This document shows positions 7,406-14,884 of a DNA stretch of 26,023 nucleotides, in pieces (within the stretch, counting starts at the first letter, position 1; each line of letters starts with the position of its first letter). Source of the DNA: Oscillospiraceae bacterium (GTDB lineage: Bacteria; Bacillota; Clostridia; Oscillospirales; Oscillospiraceae). The position numbers and the translations under genes are program-made. The stretch is from positions 1 to 26,023 of the forward strand of contig JAKSQI010000003.1 of NCBI GenBank assembly GCA_024404215.1. The letters are read 5' to 3'. Below the pieces are notes generated by a model, which had not been told where the DNA came from, made no database searches, and saw only the letters and a program-made list of their open reading frames with translations.

Positions 7406-8723
7406 AGTCAGCCGCCTTTCTGATAAAGTTTTCAGCAAATTGGGGATTTGCCGGGAAATAGAGGTGGGGATAACCGGCAAAAAGACTGTCGGTTACATGG
7501 CAACAGGCATAAACAGTACCGTTGGAGGCCTTTTCAGACGAACAATCTACGCCATTGTTGGAACTGTCAAAATAATGAAATTCGTGGGCACGAATCCTAC
7601 TGCCGGCAGGTCCAAACAGGCCGTCCTTCCCGGTGGTCAGCGTAACATAGCCGAAACGCTGCAGACGGTTCTTCCTGACGCTGCTTCCCGAGATAACACC
7701 ACACATGGGAACGCCATCAATATCATCATGCAAATACATAAACCCACCGCATTCAGCAAAGGTTGGCAGACCGCTCAATATTTTGGTTTTAATGGATGTT
7801 CGCATGGACTGATTACCGCTCAACGCATCCATATGCAGCTCCGGGTATCCGCCGCACAGGTAGAGGGCATGAATATCGTCCGGCAAGGCCGAATCCGTCA
7901 TGGGGCTAAAAGGCACCAGTTCGGCCCCCATAGCCTCCAGCAGGTCCAGGTTATCCTGATAGCGGAAACAAAAGGCCTTATCCATGGCAACGCCGATGCG
8001 AACCTGTTTTCTGACTGCAACGGAGCCGTAGGAGGGGACTGTTATGTCTGCTGCAGAAGCGGCAAGCTGAAGCAAGCCATCAATATCCAAATTCTCTTCT
8101 GCCAGCTTTCCCAGCTCGGCGATGATGCGCCGTATGTCTTCAATTTCTCCGGCCGTTATCAAGCCAAGATTGCGGCTTCCTACAGACAGTTCTTCCATTC
8201 TTGGAAAACAGCCATAGGCTCGTATTCCTTGTTTTTCGGCAATAGCGCTGAGCATGGGAAGCATGCCGGAAGCAACGCCGTTAAAGATTACACCTTGAAT
8301 GCGGCTGTTCTCCTTAAAGCCTTTAAAGCCAGCCAGCATGGCTCCCAAAGAGGTTGACATGCCCTTTGCGTTAATAACCAGCACCACCGGTGTTTCCGTA
8401 GCCCGGGCCACATCATAGGTGCTGCAGCGGCCTTCTATGCCGATTCCGTCATAAAAGCCCATAACGCCTTCCATGACGGAAATATCCTTTCCCCCATGGA
8501 CGGCAAACAGGGAACGAAGCTGATCATCCTCAGAAAAGAAGGGATCCAGATTATAGGAAGGAATCCCTATGGCCTCACGATGAAACATGGGATCAATGTA
8601 ATCCGGACCACATTTAAAGGAGCTCACACCAAGTCCGCGTGCCTTTAGAGCAGCCAAAAGGGCCATGGTAATGGTTGTTTTCCCGCAGCCGCTTCCGGTT
8701 CCGGCAATCAGTAGTCGATTCAT
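7389..8723 (-). CDS. cbiA: Cobyrinic acid a,c-diamide synthase CbiA
   Basis: CbiA amidates the a and c acetate side chains of cobyrinic acid with glutamine and ATP. It has 444 residues, typical for the family. The N-terminal amidoligase domain has the P-loop GTGSGCGKTT (8-17), FKCGPDYIDPMFH and VMEGVMGFYDG. The C-terminal class I glutamine amidotransferase domain carries Cys325 in FAECGGFMYL and the HEFHYFD motif with His380 and His383. The ATG at 8723 has GGAG eight bases upstream, and only three bases separate it from cbiET. The protein has no obvious defects. Confidence 0.96.
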   Translation of the reverse strand: MNRLLIAGTGSGCGKTTITMALLAALKARGLGVSSFKCGPDYIDPMFHREAIGIPSYNLDPFFSEDDQLRSLFAVHGGKDISVMEGVMGFYDGIGIEGRCSTYDVARATETPVVLVINAKGMSTSLGAMLAGFKGFKENSRIQGVIFNGVASGMLPMLSAIAEKQGIRAYGCFPRMEELSVGSRNLGLITAGEIEDIRRIIAELGKLAEENLDIDGLLQLAASAADITVPSYGSVAVRKQVRIGVAMDKAFCFRYQDNLDLLEAMGAELVPFSPMTDSALPDDIHALYLCGGYPELHMDALSGNQSMRTSIKTKILSGLPTFAECGGFMYLHDDIDGVPMCGVISGSSVRKNRLQRFGYVTLTTGKDGLFGPAGSRIRAHEFHYFDSSNNGVDCSSEKASNGTVYACCHVTDSLFAGYPHLYFPANPQFAENFIRKAADYAASL

Positions 8724-8726
8724 AGT

Positions 8727-9908
8727 TTACTCTCCGGCAGACATGATAAAAATAGGATTCTGGGCATCCATCATATGAAGGCCGGCAATGGCCTTGGTCC
8801 GAGATACGGACACTTCAGAAATATTGATTTTCTTATTTAACAGGCCAAAGGCCCGAATGGCTTCTGAAATTGTTTCCAGGGATACAGCAGTTACAACAAA
8901 GCGAACCCGGGAATTACGCTCATAGAGCTCCTGCATGATAACAGCCAGGTTACCGCTGCTGCCTCCTATGAAAACAACGTCGGGAGTGGGCTTATCCCGA
9001 AAAACCTCGGGGGCAAGACCGGAATAGGCCTTAACATTGCCGATATGAAAGTGAGCACAGTTTTCCAGGGTGAGAGCAACGGCCTCTTCCTTTTTATCAA
9101 AAGCATAAACCCGTCCCCGATAGGCTGCCAAAGCCATTTCAACAGTGACAGAACCGGTACCGCAGCCAACATCGTAGCAGATATCATCCGGGCGGATGTC
9201 CAAACGGGACAGGCAGACAGCCCGAACCTCGCTCTTGGTCATAGGAACCTTAGCCCTGGTAAATTCTTCATCAGGGATGCCGCTGCGAACACGGTCATCG
9301 GGTTCCGGATTATCAATGAGAAGAACGGTAAGGGAATCAAAGCTGCGCCCCACCAGTGCACGAACGGGAAGGCTTTCCAGAGTTTCATCCTCATAGGACA
9401 GCTTCTGTCCTACTGTTACCATCAAATCACCAAAGCCGGCCTCACACAGTGACTCCGCCAGTTCGGACACATTTCCGCCGGTCAGGGCAAAGGTGACAGC
9501 ATTTCGACGAACGGGCGAAACCAGATCGGTATCCAGTCCATGGCAGCTGACCAAACAAGCATTCTGCCAGGGACGGCCGCAGCGTGAGAAGAAATAAACC
9601 ACTGACGAAATGCCGGGATAAATTTGAACCGAATAATCCTTTAACGCAGACACCAATTTTGTAGCCCCGCTGTAAAAGCCTACGTCACCGGAAAACAAAA
9701 CAGCAAAGCTCTCTTCTTCCCGCTGTTCCAAGGCAGAAAGAATGTCCGGCGTCAGATATACCGGCAGGGAAGGCTTGCATAGGTCCGAAAACTCCTCCAG
9801 CATGCGGGGAGCACCCAGCAGAACCTCCGCCCCTTGAATGGCGGAAAGCGCCTCGGCGGTCAGGGTCTTGCGGCTCATGCCAATGCCAATCACAGCAACA
9901 GTTTTCAC
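8727..9908 (-). CDS. cbiET: Fused cobalt-precorrin-7 C5-methyltransferase / C15-methyltransferase (decarboxylating) CbiET
   Basis: This is one 393-residue protein with both activities that convert cobalt-precorrin-7 to cobalt-precorrin-8: SAM-dependent methylation at C5 and C15 and loss of the C12 acetate carboxyl. Residues 1-200 are the CbiE tetrapyrrole methylase (AVIGIGMS at the start, FSGDVGFYSGA near 72-82). Residues 215-393 are the CbiT Rossmann methyltransferase, starting MTKSEVRAVCLSRL, with SAM motif YDVGCGTGSVTVEMA (about 245-259). The arrangement matches CobL of aerobic pathways. The start is GTG at 9908, directly abutting the cbiJ stop (TAAGTG), and is the only start giving a complete CbiE N-terminus. 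The ribosome site is weak (GGCGGA), so coupling to cbiJ translation is likely. Confidence 0.95.
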   Translation of the reverse strand: MKTVAVIGIGMSRKTLTAEALSAIQGAEVLLGAPRMLEEFSDLCKPSLPVYLTPDILSALEQREEESFAVLFSGDVGFYSGATKLVSALKDYSVQIYPGISSVVYFFSRCGRPWQNACLVSCHGLDTDLVSPVRRNAVTFALTGGNVSELAESLCEAGFGDLMVTVGQKLSYEDETLESLPVRALVGRSFDSLTVLLIDNPEPDDRVRSGIPDEEFTRAKVPMTKSEVRAVCLSRLDIRPDDICYDVGCGTGSVTVEMALAAYRGRVYAFDKKEEAVALTLENCAHFHIGNVKAYSGLAPEVFRDKPTPDVVFIGGSSGNLAVIMQELYERNSRVRFVVTAVSLETISEAIRAFGLLNKKINISEVSVSRTKAIAGLHMMDAQNPIFIMSAGE

Positions 9909-10688
9909 TTACGATTCCGCCTGAACAGATCGGGCGCCCTGGGCACATTCCAGAATGGCCTTCTTCATTTCATCCATGGTCAAGCCGGCAACATCATCCG
10001 GCCGAGCAACGATGGCAACCTGCATGCCGCAGGCCCGTGCTGCTTCCAGCTTTTCCGGAAAACCGCCTCCGGCCCCCGCCTCCTTGGTTAGAAGGATGGA
10101 TGCCTTGGTTTCCAGAAACATGGCCTCATTGATGCGGCGGGAGAAGGGCCCCTGCATGCCAATGATATGGGCCATGGGATACCCCAGCTCTGCGCAGGAG
10201 CTAATCCCGGCAGGGAAAGGAAGAACCCGAAGATAAACGCGATCCTGATAATCACTTATGGCACACAAATCCTTTGCCGTTTTAGCTCCCAAGCTGGAAA
10301 ATACGATACCAGGCTGAGTATTAATCCAGGCAATTGCCTCCTCCAAAGTAGAAAAGATGTGCCCCTTGTCTGCCTCCACCGAGTCCCGGTGCAGACGCAG
10401 GCAGGTTACTCCAACAGACTGACATGCTTTTTGAATGTTTTTCGTAACAATATCAGCATAGGGGTGGGTTGCATCTACCACAGCCAAGGGCTTTTCCTTT
10501 TCCAGAAGCTCAATCATGGCCTGCTCGTCGAGCCGACCGGTCATAACCTTTACGGTGTCCTTCAGGTGCAGCAGGGATTGCCCGTATTCCGTGGCAACAC
10601 AAACGAGGGAAGGAATACTTTGCGCTTCAAGAAACTCTGCCAGAAGACGCCCCTCGCTTGTACCGCCGAACAGAACAATATCAGACAT
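9909..10688 (-). CDS. cbiJ: Cobalt-precorrin-6A reductase CbiJ
   Basis: CbiJ uses NADH or NADPH to reduce the ring of cobalt-precorrin-6A to 6B. The protein has 259 residues from ATG 10688; a GTG one codon upstream is possible but AGAGG fits the ATG better. The N-terminal nucleotide-binding motif is VLFGGTSEGRLLAEFL, and family segments VVDATHPYADIVTKN and LRVLPFP follow, with a C-terminal LLTKEAGAGGGFPEKL region. It overlaps cbiH by eight bases and abuts cbiET, its immediate pathway successor. Confidence 0.95.
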   Translation of the reverse strand: MSDIVLFGGTSEGRLLAEFLEAQSIPSLVCVATEYGQSLLHLKDTVKVMTGRLDEQAMIELLEKEKPLAVVDATHPYADIVTKNIQKACQSVGVTCLRLHRDSVEADKGHIFSTLEEAIAWINTQPGIVFSSLGAKTAKDLCAISDYQDRVYLRVLPFPAGISSCAELGYPMAHIIGMQGPFSRRINEAMFLETKASILLTKEAGAGGGFPEKLEAARACGMQVAIVARPDDVAGLTMDEMKKAILECAQGARSVQAES

Positions 10689-11412
10689 CACGATAGCCTC
10701 TGGGGGTTACCATTTTGCCGTTAATAACCTTGGTTCTTGTGCTGCCAATGAAGACCGTGGTGAACATGTCAACCTGAGTATTTCTAAGCTCACCCAAGGT
10801 CAGCACAACAGCAGCCTCGCCTTCACGGCCGATGTTTTTCACGTAGCCGCAAATCAAATCAGCGGAATGGACCGTCAGAAGAATATCACAGGCCTTCTGG
10901 AGATAGTCATGGCGCTTGTGGCTGGAGGGATTGTAGAGAGCAATGTTAAAATCGCCTTCTGCAGCGCACTTCAGTCGCTTTTCAATCAGTTCCCAAGGGG
11001 TAAGCAGGTCAGACAAGCTGATAACAGCAAAGTCGTGCCCAATCGGAGCACCCAGGACAGAACCGCCGCTGATGGCTGCCGTAATACCGGGTACAACAAC
11101 AATTTCGGTTTCGGGGAACTCCGTGCTGAGCTCATAAATCAGCCCAGCCATGCCATAAATGCCGGAATCACCGCTGCAAACCAGAGAAACGGTCATACCC
11201 TCGTTAGCCTTTTCAAAGGCCATGCGGCAGCGCTCGGTTTCCTTTCGCATACCGGTATCCAGAACCGGGTGATTGGGGAAATAGGGTCGGACCAGGTCAA
11301 TGTATTTGCTGTAACCAACAATCAGGTCACTGCCGGCCAAAGCACTCTCGGCCTCCGCCGTCATGGCTTCGCGCTTGCCGGGTCCAATTCCAACAACATA
11401 GATTTTATTCAT
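10681..11412 (-). CDS. cbiH: Cobalt-precorrin-3 C17-methyltransferase CbiH
   Basis: CbiH methylates C17 and contracts the ring of cobalt-precorrin-3 to cobalt-precorrin-4 using SAM. It has 243 residues, the normal size for a stand-alone CbiH/CobJ. The tetrapyrrole methylase fold is shown by YVVGIGPGKREAMTAEA at the N-terminus, VGYSKYIDLV, the SAM loop CSGDSGIYGMAGL, VVPGITAAISGGSVLGAP and the C-terminal GYVKNIGREGEAAVVLTL. These residues separate it from CbiL and CbiF paralogues. GGGAGG precedes the ATG at 11412, three bases after cbiG ends. Confidence 0.95.
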   Translation of the reverse strand: MNKIYVVGIGPGKREAMTAEAESALAGSDLIVGYSKYIDLVRPYFPNHPVLDTGMRKETERCRMAFEKANEGMTVSLVCSGDSGIYGMAGLIYELSTEFPETEIVVVPGITAAISGGSVLGAPIGHDFAVISLSDLLTPWELIEKRLKCAAEGDFNIALYNPSSHKRHDYLQKACDILLTVHSADLICGYVKNIGREGEAAVVLTLGELRNTQVDMFTTVFIGSTRTKVINGKMVTPRGYRDV

Positions 11413-11415
11413 AAG

Positions 11416-12399
11416 TTAATCCTCCCAAGAAATAACAGGTACCGGAGCCGCAAAGGCAACTGTAACTCCGTTATATGCTTTTTTCTTAAAAATCAAATTT
11501 CCTCCGCTATGCTTAACAGCTGAGCGTTCACAGACATTATCCACACCGGTTATGGACCGGACAAAAGCAGAGGGACTGAATTCACCCTCCAGGGCAGCCA
11601 GTTCCTCCGAGCTATAGGTCTGAAAGGGAAGAGAATGGCCCTGGCAAAAAGCCAGAAGTCCGGCCTCCTCTTTCTTAAGGTCAACCGAAGCTACGGAAAT
11701 AACACATTCAGCCGGAATCCCGGCATCCAAGCAAGCCTGAGCAAAGCCATTTTCCACAGCCTCCCGGGCAATGCCTTTTCGACAGCCGATACCGACCGTA
11801 ACATTACGGGGAATCAGGTGCAGAACCGAAGCCGCCGGCTTATGATAGCCGATATAAAAATCCGGTGCTTCTGTGTTCTCAGCGACATGGTCCGGTAGAG
11901 AACCAACAATGGGGAAGTCAGAGTGAAAGGAAATCATTCTCCCTTCCAACAGCTTGCCGGAAACCAGCTTGATGTTTTCGCAGTTGGAAACATAAAGCCC
12001 TTGTTTAACTGCCCAGCTATCTACCGCAAACAGCCCGTTAATATCCGTAGCCGTAGTAATAATGGCCCGGGCCCCCAATCGGTCAGCCAAACGGCAGGCT
12101 AAATCATTGCCTCCACCAATATGGCCGGACAAAACAGGAATAACATACTTACCCTGTTCGTCAATGACAAGAACGCAAGGATCGGTGTTTTTCTTTTTTA
12201 CGAAGGGCGAGATTGCCCGAACAGCAATACCAACGGCCCCAATGTAAATCAGAGCATCGTTCTCGTTAAAAGCAGCCTCTGTCCAGGCGGCAAGGCCCCC
12301 CTTAGGGCAACGTGTCAGACATAAGGAATCACAGCAGCCTTCCAGCTGATTACCAACCAGCATGCCGTGGTCCGTAAAAGCCAAGGCAGCAGCCTTCAC
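11416..12399 (-). CDS. cbiG: Cobalt-precorrin-5A hydrolase CbiG
   Basis: CbiG opens the delta-lactone of cobalt-precorrin-5A and releases acetaldehyde, a step specific to the anaerobic pathway. The protein has 327 residues with N-terminal, central and C-terminal parts all present: YIGAVGIAVRAISPF and VLSGHIGGGNDLACRLA in the N-terminal/central region and VGIGCRKGIAREAVENG near residue 205 opening the C-terminal domain. The start is GTG at 12399, overlapping the cbiF stop as GTGA, with GAGG eight bases upstream in cbiF. The next genes on either side are its pathway neighbours cbiF and cbiH. Confidence 0.95.
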   Translation of the reverse strand: MKAAALAFTDHGMLVGNQLEGCCDSLCLTRCPKGGLAAWTEAAFNENDALIYIGAVGIAVRAISPFVKKKNTDPCVLVIDEQGKYVIPVLSGHIGGGNDLACRLADRLGARAIITTATDINGLFAVDSWAVKQGLYVSNCENIKLVSGKLLEGRMISFHSDFPIVGSLPDHVAENTEAPDFYIGYHKPAASVLHLIPRNVTVGIGCRKGIAREAVENGFAQACLDAGIPAECVISVASVDLKKEEAGLLAFCQGHSLPFQTYSSEELAALEGEFSPSAFVRSITGVDNVCERSAVKHSGGNLIFKKKAYNGVTVAFAAPVPVISWED

Positions 12400-13151
12400 T
12401 TTTTAGCCTCACGGAACTCGGTGCTGAAGTCGTCTGCATACAGACGTGAGAGGGAATAGGTATCACCAAGGCAATTTCCGACAATGGTCAATGCCGTCTT
12501 ATATACGCCATTGGCCTTTGCCGTCTCAGCCAGAGTGGCTACTGTACAGCGCATAACCTTCTCATCGGGCCAGGTAGCCTTGTAAACCAAGGCTGCGGGT
12601 GTATCCGGCTCATAGCCGCCCTTAATCAGCTCGGCCGACAGCTGTTCCAGCATGCCGGTGCTGAGGAAAACAACCATGGTAGCATGGTGGGCAGCAAAGG
12701 AAGCGATGCTCTCACGCTCAGGAACATCGGTGCGGCCGGCCATACGGGTGAGAATAATACTCTGGGAAACATCCGGAAGCGTGTATTCTGCCTTGAGCGC
12801 AGCCGCAGCGCCAAAGGCACTGGAAACACCGGGGCAGCAGTCATATTCAACCTGCATGGCATCCAGGCGGTCCATCTGCTCACGAATAGCGCCATAGATA
12901 GCGGGATCACCGGTGTGAAGCCGAACAGTAGTCAGGTTTTCCTTCTCAGCCTTCTCTACCTCTGCGATAACCTCATCCAGAGTCATTTTGGCACTGTCAA
13001 AGATACGGCATCCTTCCTTGGCATAATCCAGAAGCTGAGGATTTACCAGAGAACCGGCATAAATAATAACGTCCGCCTGCTCCAAAAGGTTTTTACCTCT
13101 GACCGTAATCAGGTCGGCAGCTCCGCTGCCGGCGCCAACAAAATGTACCAT
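12396..13151 (-). CDS. cbiF: Cobalt-precorrin-4 C11-methyltransferase CbiF
   Basis: CbiF methylates C11 of cobalt-precorrin-4 with SAM to give cobalt-precorrin-5A. It has 251 residues, typical of CbiF/CobM. Diagnostic segments are VHFVGAGSGAADLITVRG at the N-terminus, IYAGSLVNPQLL, the SAM loop LHTGDPAIYGAIREQ, CPGVSSAFGAAAAL and IILTRMAGRTDVPE. It is a different paralogue from CbiH and the SUMT domain found elsewhere in the window. The ATG at 13151 has GGAGG ten bases upstream, overlapping the end of cbiD by none (four bases gap). The cbiG GTG start overlaps its stop. Confidence 0.96.
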   Translation of the reverse strand: MVHFVGAGSGAADLITVRGKNLLEQADVIIYAGSLVNPQLLDYAKEGCRIFDSAKMTLDEVIAEVEKAEKENLTTVRLHTGDPAIYGAIREQMDRLDAMQVEYDCCPGVSSAFGAAAALKAEYTLPDVSQSIILTRMAGRTDVPERESIASFAAHHATMVVFLSTGMLEQLSAELIKGGYEPDTPAALVYKATWPDEKVMRCTVATLAETAKANGVYKTALTIVGNCLGDTYSLSRLYADDFSTEFREAKK

Positions 13152-13155
13152 CTTT

Positions 13156-14289
13156 TTATTTCCTCCATTTGTTCATGATTTTTTCTGCATTATCACTTTG
13201 AAAGAGGATACAGTTTCTATCCTCTGCATTGCTGAAGCATACATAAGCAATTTCAACCGATTCCGGCAACCGACGCCCCAGATAAAAGCCGATTCGTTTG
13301 TTCAATACAGCCAGGGTTTCTTCCATGATTCCGGCCGCTTCCAATACATCCAGTGCTGAATCGGTGGTAACACAAGCGGAGAGTGCGTTAAGCAAAGGGA
13401 GGTCTGCTCCGGCCTGCAGGGCACAGGCACAAAGGGTCTCAATGCGGCCATCGCCATTTCGGGAATGGGTATTAAACAAGCCAATACCCAGCTTAACCAG
13501 CTTGCCAATATGACCGATAAGCAAAACCTGCTTATAGCCATGCTCAGCAGCAGCATCCACACAGACACCAATGAAATTGCTGCAGGTTACGTTATCGCTC
13601 ATGTCTAGCCCCATGGAACCGGACGCATAATCGTAGCCGTAGTTACCTAACGTTATCATGAGTGCATCCGTCTGCCGGGCAGCCAGAACATTGATTTCCA
13701 CCCGGATGGAATCGGCCAGAGCTTCATCGCTCATAGGCTCAACAATACCTGTGGTACCGAGAACGGATATACCGCCTACAATGCCCAGATGGGGGTTAAA
13801 GGTTTTTTCCGCCAGGCGCACACCGTCCGGTATCTCAATTGTGACATCAAAGCCCCCCTGGTAGGCGCATTCCTCCGCAGCCTCCCGAAGGGCCTGCGCA
13901 ATCATGCGGCGGGGTACTGAATTGATGGCAGCTTCGCCAACCGGCTGATCCAGCCCCGGCTTTGTAACCTGTCCAACCCCTATGCCGCCGTGAAGAACAA
14001 CCCCCTCCGGCAATTTAGCAACCAAGGCATATACCAGCACTCCGTTGGTAATATCCGGGTCATCACCGCTGTCCTTTTGAATGGCACATCGGCAGCCTTC
14101 CCCGGTTAATTCCGGGTTGAGAACATCCAATGTCAAGGTTGTTCCCTTGGGCGTCGTAATAGAAACCGTTTGGGGCGCTCTTCCGCTCAAAAGCATCTGA
14201 GCTGCAGCCTTAGCCGCAGCGGCAGAACAGCTTCCCGTTGTATAGCCGCAGCGAAGGAGTTTTTTGCCAATCAATCGTGTTGCTTCCAT
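13156..14289 (-). CDS. cbiD: Cobalt-precorrin-5B C1-methyltransferase CbiD
   Basis: CbiD methylates C1 of cobalt-precorrin-5B, yielding cobalt-precorrin-6A; it is specific to the anaerobic pathway. The start at 14289 gives 377 residues, close to the usual 360-380, and places the family motif RCGYTTGSCSAAAAKAA at residues 13-29. Other family parts are GDDPDITNGVLV, GIGVGQVTKPGLDQPVGEAAIN, GISVLGTTGIVEPMSDEAL and LIGHIGKLVKLGIGLFNTHS. AGGTGG lies just upstream. The frame stays open upstream to 14436, but that extension runs through a terminator hairpin in the leader and lacks a ribosome site, so I reject it. This is the first gene of the cobalamin operon, controlled by the leader at 14300-14445. 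Confidence 0.95.
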   Translation of the reverse strand: MEATRLIGKKLLRCGYTTGSCSAAAAKAAAQMLLSGRAPQTVSITTPKGTTLTLDVLNPELTGEGCRCAIQKDSGDDPDITNGVLVYALVAKLPEGVVLHGGIGVGQVTKPGLDQPVGEAAINSVPRRMIAQALREAAEECAYQGGFDVTIEIPDGVRLAEKTFNPHLGIVGGISVLGTTGIVEPMSDEALADSIRVEINVLAARQTDALMITLGNYGYDYASGSMGLDMSDNVTCSNFIGVCVDAAAEHGYKQVLLIGHIGKLVKLGIGLFNTHSRNGDGRIETLCACALQAGADLPLLNALSACVTTDSALDVLEAAGIMEETLAVLNKRIGFYLGRRLPESVEIAYVCFSNAEDRNCILFQSDNAEKIMNKWRK

Positions 14290-14299
14290 GAAACCACCT

Positions 14300-14330
14300 A
14301 AAAAACAGAACCCCGGCTGACACCGAGGCT
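14300..14330 (-). terminator. Leader terminator upstream of cbiD
   Basis: On the - strand AGCCTCGG (14330-14323) pairs with CCGGGGTT (14316-14309), with one or two G-T pairs, followed by CTGTTTTTT (14308-14300). It lies 11 bases before the cbiD start and so can only be an attenuator. A competing antiterminator is possible: GACACCGA (14361-14354) is perfectly complementary to TCGGTGTC (14326-14319), which is the 5' arm and loop of the terminator. Confidence 0.82.
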
Positions 14331-14345
14331 GCTGCACGAAAACTC

Positions 14346-14440
14346 GGTATTTTTCGGTGTCCGCAAAAAATACCTGTATTGGTATCCCGACTGTAACGGT
14401 AACGCACTTGTAAGGGAATTCCACCCTTTTCCCCATTTAA
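14346..14440 (-). promoter_or_regulatory. Divergent, compact cobalamin-riboswitch-like leader of the cbiD operon
   Basis: In the order of a cobalamin riboswitch core, the - strand reads TTAAATGGGGAA (canonical TTAATAGGGAA), a hairpin AAG-GGTGGAATTCC-CTT (like the P4 loop GGTGNNAATCC), GCGTTACCGTTACAG (like GCNACTGTNA), and AGTCGGGATACC (14392-14381), one mismatch from a B12 box AGTCAGGATACC. The peripheral arms and the outer P1/P2 pairing are not visible, and the usual CCC partner of GGG in P3 is missing. It is therefore atypical or degenerate. Downstream, GGTATTTTT (14374-14366) pairs with AAAAATACC (14354-14346), a likely anti-antiterminator. The B12-box ATACC can instead pair with GGTAT of that stem, linking the aptamer to the switch. 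Ligand identity is inferred. Confidence 0.6.
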
Positions 14441-14451
14441 CATATTACTTT

Positions 14452-14480
14452 ATTTTAAGGGATTGAAAGGTTCCCGTCAA
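14452..14480 (-). promoter_or_regulatory. Promoter of the cbiD-cbiC operon
   Basis: On the - strand TTGACG (14480-14475) and TAAAAT (14457-14452) are separated by 17 bases, an excellent sigma-A promoter. Transcription would begin near 14445, giving a leader of about 155 bases before cbiD. That start leaves only about 11 bases before the GGGGAA of the aptamer-like region, so a normal P1/P2 cannot form from this promoter. Confidence 0.82.
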
Positions 14481-14532
14481 GGAGTATTTCTCTCGCTTAC
14501 AGAAAAGGAATGCCGGGAATTGCAAAATTTAA

Positions 14533-14562
14533 TTGATTTCCTGCCAGCTTTTATGGTAAGAT
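14533..14562 (+). promoter_or_regulatory. Promoter of the cbiK-hemL operon
   Basis: TTGATT (14533-14538) and TAAGAT (14557-14562) are 18 bases apart, with TGG just before the -10 (extended -10). It sits directly upstream of the cobalamin riboswitch and diverges from the cbiD promoter about 55 bases away. Confidence 0.7.
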
Positions 14563-14574
14563 AATTAGCAATTG

Positions 14575-14712
14575 CATAGTATCGGAATATGCAGGCCTCG
14601 GTCTGCCCGGGAAGCCGGTGGGAATCCGGCGCTGTCCCGCAACTGTGATGGGTCTATCCCTTAGTCAGGAACCGGCTTTCGATGTATCTCTGGTCACGAT
14701 GAATGGGCGGAA
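14575..14712 (+). ncRNA. Cobalamin riboswitch upstream of cbiK
   Basis: The aptamer core is clear: GGGAA (14610-14612 region), the P4 hairpin GCCGGTGGGAATCCGGC (14613-14629), GCTGTCCCGCAACTGTGA, and a B12 box AGTCAGGAACCGGC (14663-14676), followed by a conserved-looking 3' part with CGATGAATGGGCGG. The distance between ACTGTGA and the B12 box is short (a TGGG/CCC hairpin), so it lacks the long peripheral arms of the largest class. GGGA pairs with TCCC as P3. It should repress the downstream cbiK-hem operon when cobalamin is plentiful, through the terminator at 14747-14775. Confidence 0.94.
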
Positions 14713-14746
14713 ATAACCGGATAGGTTCTTTTAAATCCGGGCTTTT

Positions 14747-14775
14747 GGGATCGTCTGTGCGATCCTGTTTTATTA
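14747..14775 (+). terminator. Riboswitch terminator before cbiK
   Basis: GGATCG (14748-14753) pairs with CGATCC (14760-14765), extended by a G-T pair, and is followed by GTTTTATT. It lies about 110 bases before the cbiK start. A preceding CCGGAT/ATCCGG hairpin (14717-14740) may be part of the switching structure. From here to 14884 I see only the untranslated leader and the cbiK ribosome site. Confidence 0.78.
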
Positions 14776-14884
14776 TGTGCAGGCTCTGTCAATACAAAAG
14801 AGCCTATGATAGTTTCCTTACTGCTTGTCACGGCCAAAAAATGCAGACACCCATCCCACGTTTCACAGCAGAAAGGACAGCCTT

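Noticed and set aside
7440..8357. Open frame of 305 codons on the + strand inside cbiA
   Set aside because: Antisense to an intact cbiA with all catalytic residues; the composition is shadow-like.
10516..11523. Open frame of 335 codons on the + strand over cbiJ/cbiH/cbiG
   Set aside because: It crosses three convincing - strand genes, has no ribosome site and no recognisable domain; a codon-bias shadow.
14290..14436. N-terminal extension of CbiD by 49 residues
   Set aside because: The extra residues match nothing in CbiD, lack a ribosome site, and the DNA folds into a terminator/antiterminator leader; the family motif sits correctly with the start at 14289.
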